Of a stretch of 34,778 nt of DNA, positions 16,247 through 23,099 are shown piece after piece. The notes beneath the pieces were generated by a model, which was not told the origin of the DNA, ran no database searches, and saw nothing but the letters and a program-made list of their open reading frames with translations. Made by a program: the position numbers and the translations under genes. This DNA is from Candidatus Poribacteria bacterium (lineage in GTDB: Bacteria; Poribacteria; WGA-4E; WGA-3G): contig JAJEDN010000121.1 of the NCBI GenBank assembly GCA_022821495.1, positions 1-34,778 of the forward strand, read 5' to 3'. Position 1 is the stretch's first letter, and the number at the start of each line of letters is the position of its first letter.

Positions 16247-18418
16247 ATGAACACCCAAAACGAAACAACCCCACAGCAACCCACACTCAGTGGCGCAACA
16301 ATCCTTGCGATCATCAGTGTCGTACTCGCTGCCGGATGGATCGCTTTTGCCTATTACATAGGCAACGGTGCCGATAGCAATCGGATGCTATTACATCCGA
16401 TAATTCCGATACTGTTGATTGTGCTACTCACACGTATCTATCGCTGGATTGACATCAGAAGCATTGTTATTCTGGAAATAGTGATGATAAGCCTATGGCT
16501 TTTTACACGTTTGTTAGATGTGCTAATGCCTTTCATCTTGGGGTTCGGTTTCGCCTACGTTTTCAGATTCCTTTGGAATGCACTCCCATTTAAAAAGCAA
16601 TATCAACGTGGCATCGCGACCACCATGATTGTCCTTGTCTGTGGAGGGGTGCTATTCTACACAGGTAGGCAAGTGAGTAGGCAAACCAGTCAAATGGGTG
16701 CCGGATTGCTGAAGTTTTACCATGAAATTGTTTTGCCTTATACCGTCGGTGAGACTTTTAAGGCAATCACTATCAGCACTAACCCATCCTCTGAAGAAGT
16801 CGAGAGAGACAACGAAGATTCGACTACAGAAACATTAGAAACATTCTATCTGGGCACGAATCACGGGATCTATGAAATGCAACGGGACGCTGAAGGGAAA
16901 CCGTTCCGTGTCGGGATCACCAACGGCGCGCTTCTCGGTAAACCGATACAATCACTTACGGCGAGTGAAAACGTTATCTACGCTGGTACCCAAAGCGGAT
17001 TATACCGCTACTATAAGGTCGCTCCTGCTGATGGAGATGACACAACCCCAGTCCAGATATGGCAGAAATTGAAAAACACGCCTTTTGACACACTCTCCGT
17101 CCAAGCCGTCCACGTTCCACATTGGGATGACACACAAATCTACGTCGGAACCGAAAACGGACTCTATGCGAGTAATAATGCTGGTGAAGCGTGGTATCCG
17201 GTCGCACCTAATACTTACGATGAGAGATCCGTCGTAAGTATTATCTCGACGACTGATACCAACGGTGATAGAGCAATTTATGTCGCCAGTGTAGGGCAGA
17301 TGGCCACTGCAGCCATAGTTACAACCGTGCATTGGCATCTGGAAGGCCGTTCTTTCGGATGGGAAGAACTCTCTTCAATAACACAAGAGGTTTATGCCCT
17401 TGCGGGTGGAGATGAGACGACAGGGAACATAGATGGAACTTCGCAGGTTGCCAATATCGAACTATATGCTGGCACACCCGACGGACTCCATGAATGGAAC
17501 CGTCTCCACGACTGGCAAAAAACGGAACGAATGCCAACTATCTCTGGTTCTCCAGCACTTTTAATGCTAACTTCTGCCCCTTCAGGTGTATATGTTGGGA
17601 ATGATACTTCTATCTGGCATCGCACGACTGCTGCCACTAAATGGCGGCGATTCACTACATATCAGGAAGGTATTAGCCACGCCTACAAGGACCAACTGAT
17701 CGTTGAACAGGTAAAATCGTATTTGACGGAAAGAATACCCACAATCGCGCAAACCGGTAGCGAGGCTGTCAAAGAGGGATTCCAGTTTGCGGGTTCAATC
17801 GCTTTTCGGTTCGGTGGATTTATAGCGACGGTATTTCTCGCGCTCATCGTGTTTGTTTATGCGAACCAATCATTTGACAACTATTTCCGAAGTTTCGTCA
17901 CGCTTGTGCCTGATGCGTATCGTGAAATTGCTAAGACCTATTTACGCGAAGTCGATAAAAACCTGCAAGAGTTCCTAAGAGGGCTCGTCACCGTCATCAC
18001 GATCGTCTCAATAATTTCTTCTATTGTTTATAGTATCATAGGAGTTCCATTCGCCTTAGTTATCGGTATACTCGCAGGGATCTGTAACGCTATACCTACA
18101 TTTGGCCCCTTTATTGGCGGTGCTTTCGCGTTTGTGGCGATGCTGATGGGACTGGCAGCTGGCGATTTCGGAACAATTGATTTTCTCATTCGCTGTGCAT
18201 TTGTGTTGGGTGCTATCCTCGGTATTCAGGCAATTGACAATTCACTGATTTCTCCGAAAATCATGAGTGATGCTGTTGATGTAGATCCATTGCTGATTAT
18301 GTTCGCTGTCATCGTCGGTGCAGCCGTACTCGGTTTTTGGGGAGTATTGCTTGCAATTCCTACCATTGTTGTGATAAAATCAGTTGTTGCCGTTTCGCAA
18401 GCAAAAGAAAGTGTGTAG
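16247..18418 (+). CDS. AI-2E family transporter with an inserted beta-propeller-like domain
   Basis: Inner-membrane protein of the AI-2E/UPF0118 (PerM, TqsA) family; members have been linked to autoinducer-2 or ion export, and the substrate here is unknown. N-terminal membrane segments lie at about 17-37, 49-63, 72-110 and 122-140; C-terminal ones at about 513-540, 578-635, 650-668 and 680-715, including the family signature NAIPTFGPFIGG and the LLAIPTIVV end. The usual length is 340-400 aa; this one has 723. Residues about 197-470 hold about six repeats of the YxGTxxGLY type (206, 249, 302, 411 and degenerate ones) with BNR/YCF48-like 'GEAWYPV' turns, so a beta-propeller replaces the usual soluble loop. 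There is no SD before ATG 16247. der follows at 37 nt. Confidence 0.88.
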   Translation: MNTQNETTPQQPTLSGATILAIISVVLAAGWIAFAYYIGNGADSNRMLLHPIIPILLIVLLTRIYRWIDIRSIVILEIVMISLWLFTRLLDVLMPFILGFGFAYVFRFLWNALPFKKQYQRGIATTMIVLVCGGVLFYTGRQVSRQTSQMGAGLLKFYHEIVLPYTVGETFKAITISTNPSSEEVERDNEDSTTETLETFYLGTNHGIYEMQRDAEGKPFRVGITNGALLGKPIQSLTASENVIYAGTQSGLYRYYKVAPADGDDTTPVQIWQKLKNTPFDTLSVQAVHVPHWDDTQIYVGTENGLYASNNAGEAWYPVAPNTYDERSVVSIISTTDTNGDRAIYVASVGQMATAAIVTTVHWHLEGRSFGWEELSSITQEVYALAGGDETTGNIDGTSQVANIELYAGTPDGLHEWNRLHDWQKTERMPTISGSPALLMLTSAPSGVYVGNDTSIWHRTTAATKWRRFTTYQEGISHAYKDQLIVEQVKSYLTERIPTIAQTGSEAVKEGFQFAGSIAFRFGGFIATVFLALIVFVYANQSFDNYFRSFVTLVPDAYREIAKTYLREVDKNLQEFLRGLVTVITIVSIISSIVYSIIGVPFALVIGILAGICNAIPTFGPFIGGAFAFVAMLMGLAAGDFGTIDFLIRCAFVLGAILGIQAIDNSLISPKIMSDAVDVDPLLIMFAVIVGAAVLGFWGVLLAIPTIVVIKSVVAVSQAKESV

Positions 18419-18428
18419 CCTGAAACGA

Positions 18429-18446
18429 AACCGAACCGCAAGGAAA
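18429..18446 (+). repeat. 18-bp repeat that supplies the der ribosome binding site
   Basis: AACCGAACCGCAAGGAAA is identical to 31941-31958. Here its AGGAA (18441-18445) sits 10 nt before ATG 18456, so a dispersed repeat provides the Shine-Dalgarno. Confidence 0.55.
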
Positions 18447-18455
18447 TATAAAAAA

Positions 18456-19865
18456 ATGGAAACCGGACTCCCCATTGTCGCGATTGTCGGCAGACCGAAC
18501 GTCGGGAAATCATCACTCTTCAATAGAATCACAGCATGGGCACCGATCACAGCATCTAATACAAATGCTGATATTGAAATTGAAGAGCGTGACGGACCGC
18601 GCGCTACAGGAAAACCGAGAACTTCGCGTAGATACGCTGTCGTCCATGATACGCCCGGTGTAACCCGCGACAGGAATTACGCAGATGTAGAATGGGAAGA
18701 CCGCGCCTTCACCATTGTTGATACCGGTGGTTTGGATGTCGATCCAGAAGACCGACTTATTGATAACGTCCAATCACAGGTAGATACCGCTTTGGATGAA
18801 GCGAGTCTTGTCCTATTTGTCGTTGATGCGCGCACCGGCATCATGCCACACGACATGACTGTTGCTAATAAACTCAGAGCAACGGATAAACCCATCTTTC
18901 TCGTCGTCAACAAGGTAGATAGCGAACGGCTCCATAATGAAGCAGCGGAATTCTATACCCTCGGATTCCAAGAACCGATCTGGACATCGTGCGTCCAAAA
19001 CGACGGCATTCGAGAACTCCTCGACCACGTCGTAGACAACCTACCGGAGACGACTGAAACACTACACGATGGATCTCGCACCATAAAAATTGCGATTGTT
19101 GGCAGACCGAACGTCGGAAAATCGTCGCTTATTAACAACCTTTTAGGTGAAGAACGGATGATCGTTGATGATAGACCCGGAACGACACGCGATGCTGTGA
19201 ATATCCGAATCGTCCACGATAATATCCCGTTCGAGATCGTCGATACAGCCGGCATGCGCCGAAAATCCGCTATCAATGACGAACTCGAATCCGTAACTGT
19301 GCAGCGTGCCATACACAGCATCCGGCAGAGCGATATTGCTGTCCTTGTGTTGGATGTAACCCAAGAGGCTGCACAACAAGATAAAACCATTGCCAAGTTC
19401 ATCGAACGGCAGGGGAAAGCCTCGGTTTTAGTTTTGAATAAATGGGATCTGATTGAAAAGGATAACACAACACATCCGACATTTATGGATAAATTTGACG
19501 CGCAGCTGCCCCAACTCGACTATGTGCCACGCGTCTTTGTGTCTGCTGTTACCGGACAACGCGTTACCCACATTTTAGCGACTGCCTTAGAGGTACATCG
19601 AGAGTATTGTACCCATATCCCGACACCGGCACTCAACGAATTGCTGCTGGCGTTACGCAATGCACACCCACCGCCCCGGGTCAAAGGGGTGCGTCCTGCG
19701 CTGAAATATATCACCCAAGTCGAAACGCAGCCACCGACCTTCCTAATTTTCGGACGGAATGTAAACCGAGTTACTCAACCCTATGAGGCGTACCTTGTCA
19801 ATAACATTCGGAAAGAATTCGGGTTTCACGGCACCCCGATCCGTATTTTTTATCGTAGATCATAG
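18456..19865 (+). CDS. der: Ribosome-assembly GTPase Der (EngA) with extended switch I
   Basis: Essential tandem GTPase that acts on 50S ribosome assembly in the cytoplasm. Numbering from ATG 18456 (469 aa). GTPase domain 1: P-loop GRPNVGKSS 12-20, G2 T70, DTGG 89-92, NKVD 152-155. Domain 2: P-loop 216-224, DTAG 263-266, NKWD 328-331. The C-terminal KH-like domain (about 385-469) ends PIRIFYRRS. A segment of about 35 residues (about 27-62) with many polar residues separates the first P-loop helix from the G2 threonine; E. coli Der has none there. An upstream in-frame start exists (18384), but it lies inside the transporter gene and adds residues the family lacks, so 18456 with AGGAA is chosen. 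Confidence 0.95.
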   Translation: METGLPIVAIVGRPNVGKSSLFNRITAWAPITASNTNADIEIEERDGPRATGKPRTSRRYAVVHDTPGVTRDRNYADVEWEDRAFTIVDTGGLDVDPEDRLIDNVQSQVDTALDEASLVLFVVDARTGIMPHDMTVANKLRATDKPIFLVVNKVDSERLHNEAAEFYTLGFQEPIWTSCVQNDGIRELLDHVVDNLPETTETLHDGSRTIKIAIVGRPNVGKSSLINNLLGEERMIVDDRPGTTRDAVNIRIVHDNIPFEIVDTAGMRRKSAINDELESVTVQRAIHSIRQSDIAVLVLDVTQEAAQQDKTIAKFIERQGKASVLVLNKWDLIEKDNTTHPTFMDKFDAQLPQLDYVPRVFVSAVTGQRVTHILATALEVHREYCTHIPTPALNELLLALRNAHPPPRVKGVRPALKYITQVETQPPTFLIFGRNVNRVTQPYEAYLVNNIRKEFGFHGTPIRIFYRRS

Positions 19866-19870
19866 GGAAT

Positions 19871-20024
19871 AGTTATAAGTTTTTAGTTAAGAGGGTTCCG
19901 AGGATTTATCATTTCTTTTCGCGCCTATCGGTGCCTCAATTTGGTAACGATGGACTACAAAGAGATAGTCAAGTATTAGGAACCAGACTTATAACTTATA
20001 ACTTATAACTTATAACTTATAACC
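19871..20024. repeat. ACTTATA-family element, copy C, with five tandem units
   Basis: The left end AGTTATAAGT (19871-19880) and the right arm 19987-20024, five 7-bp ACTTATA units plus ACC, form an inverted repeat around about 100 bp. Its left core (19886-19901) is the exact complement of 2418-2433, so this is copy A inverted. Unit number varies among copies: two in A, three in B, five in C. The SD of the next gene follows directly. Confidence 0.75.
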
Positions 20025-20043
20025 ATTCCAAGGAGGAAGCACT

Positions 20044-21021
20044 TTGTCACGATTTAAAGTCTTTATTACGCGTCCGATCCCAGAAGAAATTCGTGCTAAA
20101 ATCGCAGAGGAATGCGATGTTGATATGTGGCATACAAGTGCCATTTTACCGCCTATCGCAGAAAAAATTCCGCCGCTTGATGGGTTAATGACTTATGGGC
20201 ACGAACCCGTCTCCCCAGAGATGATCGCAACTTCACCGAACCTCAAAGCGATCTCCGTTGTCGGAGTCGGCTATGACCATGTCCATGTTGAGGCTTGCAG
20301 AGAACGCGGCATCGCGGTTGGACATACACCCGGTGTCCTCAGCGATACCACCGCTGATATGACGATGGCTCTTCTACTCGCTACCGCACGAAACATTGTG
20401 CCTGCCTATAACCACGTCCAAGTGTCTAAGCAATGGAAATACTACGATCCCAATATCCTCTGGGGTACCGACGTACATCACGCGACATTAGGGATTGTCG
20501 GTATGGGGCGCATTGGTCATGCGGTCGCTAAGCGGGCAAGAGCGTTTGACATGCGCGTCCTCTATTACAAACGCGAACGGCGTCCCGACTGGGAACAAGA
20601 ACTCGGCGTAGAATACACCACACTTGAGGAACTGCTAAAAACCTCCGATTTCGTATCGCTCCATGTGCCATTGACCGAAGAGACCACGCATCTCATCGGC
20701 AAAGCAGAACTCGCCTTAATGAAAAATACCGCTATTTTGGTTAACATTGCAAGGGGACCCGTTGTTGATCACTACGCTTTGTATGACGCGCTGAAAGAAG
20801 GACAGATCGCAGGTGCTGCCGTTGATGTAACCGAACCGGAACCGATTAATACCGATCATCCGTTACTCAGTTTAGATAATGTTATCATCGCACCGCATCT
20901 CGGTAGTGCTACCGTCCAGACACGCATGAAGATGGCGACAATGGCGATGGAGAATTTGCTCGCTGGGCTAAAAGGTGAACAGTTACCTTATGGCGTGCTC
21001 CAGCCAAACTTTACGCAATAG
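20044..21021 (+). CDS. D-isomer-specific 2-hydroxyacid dehydrogenase
   Basis: A 325-aa NAD(P)-dependent oxidoreductase of the D-2-hydroxyacid dehydrogenase family (glyoxylate/hydroxypyruvate reductase, phosphoglycerate dehydrogenase group), cytoplasmic. The nucleotide-binding loop is GMGRIG (153-158). The catalytic set is R237 (NIARGP), E266 (DVTEPEP) and H285 (APHLGSA). After the second Rossmann strand the sequence reads YYKRERRP, basic rather than the Asp of NAD enzymes, which suggests NADP(H) and a reductase role; this is inference. TTG 20044 is chosen because AGGAGG lies 8 nt upstream and the product starts at the family N-terminus. It is followed at 79 nt by the TPR gene on the same strand. 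Exact substrate unknown. Confidence 0.9.
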   Translation: MSRFKVFITRPIPEEIRAKIAEECDVDMWHTSAILPPIAEKIPPLDGLMTYGHEPVSPEMIATSPNLKAISVVGVGYDHVHVEACRERGIAVGHTPGVLSDTTADMTMALLLATARNIVPAYNHVQVSKQWKYYDPNILWGTDVHHATLGIVGMGRIGHAVAKRARAFDMRVLYYKRERRPDWEQELGVEYTTLEELLKTSDFVSLHVPLTEETTHLIGKAELALMKNTAILVNIARGPVVDHYALYDALKEGQIAGAAVDVTEPEPINTDHPLLSLDNVIIAPHLGSATVQTRMKMATMAMENLLAGLKGEQLPYGVLQPNFTQ

Positions 21022-21100
21022 GAACGATCTCCGAATCGCGGCACTCGCGCTTCCACCTAATTATCGATTTCATCATAGTTTTCTCGTGAGTATCACTCGT

Positions 21101-22267
21101 ATGAGGCTATTTAAATACACCCTCGCGCTTCTGATATTGTTCCAGACATCGCTCACAATCGCTGCGCCACGGTTTCAACCTGAAGCCGCACGATTGTATG
21201 ACGCCGGGGTACGCGCACTCACGCATGGAGAACAGGAAAAGGCGAAAATTAACTTAGAGAAGGCAGTCAAACTTGATGCCTCGTTAGCGGATGCACATTG
21301 CGTCTTAGGAATGATTTATAAGGGGACCGAGGAAGTCCATGCCGCTGCTGAGGCGTTTCGACAGGCGATAATCGCAGATGTTAATTATATTGAGGCATAT
21401 TGTGAACTCGGTGATATACTACTCATTCACTTAGGAGACTCCACACAGGCGACACAGGTTTTACGAAAGGCAATAGCGATGGATCCTGATTATGCACGCG
21501 CGAGAGCCCTGTTAGGCATCACCTTTTTTCGTGATAACCTAATTGATGCTGCTATTCGTGAACTCCAACACGCTATTCAGCTCGATCCGACCTTAAAGAC
21601 AGCGCATTACACACTCGGTACCGCTTTGCTTCAGAAGGAAGCGTGGCAATCCGCTATTGATACTTTCAAAAAACTGATTGAAATTGATCCGTTCCACGCA
21701 AAAGCCTACTTTAGTTTAGGCACAGCGTACCGCCATATCGGTGAAATGGAAACGGCACAAAAAAATTTACAACGTTTTGAAGTTCTGTCTATTGAGGAAG
21801 AGAAGTTGACACATCTCAAAAAATTTGTGCAACAAAACCCTACCAATCCCGAAGCGTGGTACCGACTCGGTAGACTCGAATTGAAGCGAAAGTTATGGCA
21901 CGATGCAACGCAATCTTTGGAACGTTACGTCACGCTCGCACCACAAGAGACGCGCGGCTACGAAGCACTCGGTTACGTCCAGTTTCAACGACAGAACTAT
22001 CCGCAAGCGAAAGCAATGTATGAGAAGGTGATTACACATAAGCCGAATGTCGCGACCTACCGGAACAGTCTTGCCGGTGTTTATCTGATGTTAGAAGATT
22101 ATACTGAAGCGATTGCGCAATACCAAACTGCCATCGACTTACACCCAACTGAACCGCGCTTCTATCTGAACCTATCTAAAGCCTATGAACTTGCTGGCGC
22201 GCACGCAGAAGCCGCGAAAATCTATCAAGAATATGAGCGGCTTACGTCAAAGTCGAAGTCAAAATAA
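21101..22267 (+). CDS. Exported TPR-repeat protein
   Basis: About 388 aa from ATG 21101. A Sec signal peptide (MRLFKYTLALLILFQ..., cleavage near IAA) is followed by tetratricopeptide repeats over most of its length. Visible are units of the 'AEAFRQAI...YIEAYCELGDIL', 'AIRELQHAIQLDPTLKTAHYTLGTAL' and 'EPRFYLNLSKAYELAGAHAEAAKIY' kind, about nine in all. TPRs are protein-interaction scaffolds; a periplasmic or surface site is inferred. The reading frame is open upstream to 20975, but that start lies inside the dehydrogenase gene and would bury the signal peptide, so 21101 is preferred although its SD is weak. The next gene begins about 8 nt after the stop, so co-transcription is likely. Confidence 0.85.
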   Translation: MRLFKYTLALLILFQTSLTIAAPRFQPEAARLYDAGVRALTHGEQEKAKINLEKAVKLDASLADAHCVLGMIYKGTEEVHAAAEAFRQAIIADVNYIEAYCELGDILLIHLGDSTQATQVLRKAIAMDPDYARARALLGITFFRDNLIDAAIRELQHAIQLDPTLKTAHYTLGTALLQKEAWQSAIDTFKKLIEIDPFHAKAYFSLGTAYRHIGEMETAQKNLQRFEVLSIEEEKLTHLKKFVQQNPTNPEAWYRLGRLELKRKLWHDATQSLERYVTLAPQETRGYEALGYVQFQRQNYPQAKAMYEKVITHKPNVATYRNSLAGVYLMLEDYTEAIAQYQTAIDLHPTEPRFYLNLSKAYELAGAHAEAAKIYQEYERLTSKSKSK

Positions 22268-22274
22268 AACGATC

Positions 22275-23099
22275 GTGAAGGGAGGTGTCCCTGCCTACTC
22301 GTTTATCGGCGTACACATCCTCCTTTTTGCGGTTATAGGATTCTTACCGTGTGTATCGGCTGAATCTGAACTATGCCTTATTCCTGCTGGGACCTTTACG
22401 ATGGGGAGTGATGACGACCTCCCGAATGAAGCACCGGCACATAAAATCTATCTGGATGCCTACTATATCGGTAAAACCGAGGTGACCAACGCTGAGTATT
22501 ATCCCTTCTGGCTTGAAAGCGGTGGACCAGACAGTGAACATACGCCTATCAGTTATGGTGACGCGTTCGGGACGTGGCCCGATATCGCAAAGACGAAACC
22601 TGATTATCCTGTCATCGGTGTTTCATGGGATGCTGCTGTTGCCTATGCAACGTGGCGAGGCATGCGATTGCCTACCGAAGCGGAATGGGAAAAAGCCGCA
22701 CGTGGCACGAATGCTAAACGGTGGCCCTGGGGAAATATTTTTGCCCAACGCATTAACGGTACGACTGTCCACGCGAATGTTTGGCAACAGTCGGGGGCGC
22801 GCTTGCAACCGGTTGCTGCCTATCCTACAGGGATAAGTCCTTACGGCGCACACGATATGGCTGGGAATGTCTGGGAATGGGTCGGAGACTGGTATTCAGA
22901 GACATTCTACTATCGTAGTCCTGATCGAAACCCGAAAGGTCCCGCGGTTGGTAGCCGCCGTATTGTGAAAGGTGGGGCGTGGTTGAACCCGGAAACATTC
23001 GCAAGGTGTACCACGCGGTTCGGTCAGCACCCGGCAATCGGCACCAGTTTTATTGGGTTCCGTCTCGCGAAAGATGCAACACCATCATATGAAAAATAA
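22275..23099 (+). CDS. Exported SUMF1/FGE-like (formylglycine-generating enzyme family) protein
   Basis: About 274 aa. A hydrophobic leader (about 8-28, cleavage near VSA) precedes an FGE-sulfatase domain: PAGTFTMGSDDD, VTNAEYYPF, PVIGVSWDAAVAYATW, RLPTEAEWEKAARG, GNVWEWVGDWY and the C-terminal GFRLAKD. In aerobic FGE two cysteines do the copper chemistry (C336 and C341 in human). The second is present in FARCTTRF, but the position five residues earlier is Glu, so sulfatase-activating activity is doubtful; many family members are binding or modifying proteins of unknown role. The start is uncertain: GTG 22275 gives the best signal peptide; ATG 22233, overlapping the TPR gene, is the alternative. 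The stop overlaps the next gene by 11 nt. Confidence 0.85.
   Translation: MKGGVPAYSFIGVHILLFAVIGFLPCVSAESELCLIPAGTFTMGSDDDLPNEAPAHKIYLDAYYIGKTEVTNAEYYPFWLESGGPDSEHTPISYGDAFGTWPDIAKTKPDYPVIGVSWDAAVAYATWRGMRLPTEAEWEKAARGTNAKRWPWGNIFAQRINGTTVHANVWQQSGARLQPVAAYPTGISPYGAHDMAGNVWEWVGDWYSETFYYRSPDRNPKGPAVGSRRIVKGGAWLNPETFARCTTRFGQHPAIGTSFIGFRLAKDATPSYEK

Noticed and set aside
19987..20024. Possible CRISPR array (regular ACTTATA units)
   Set aside because: Units are 7 bp and directly adjacent, with no spacers and no cas genes.
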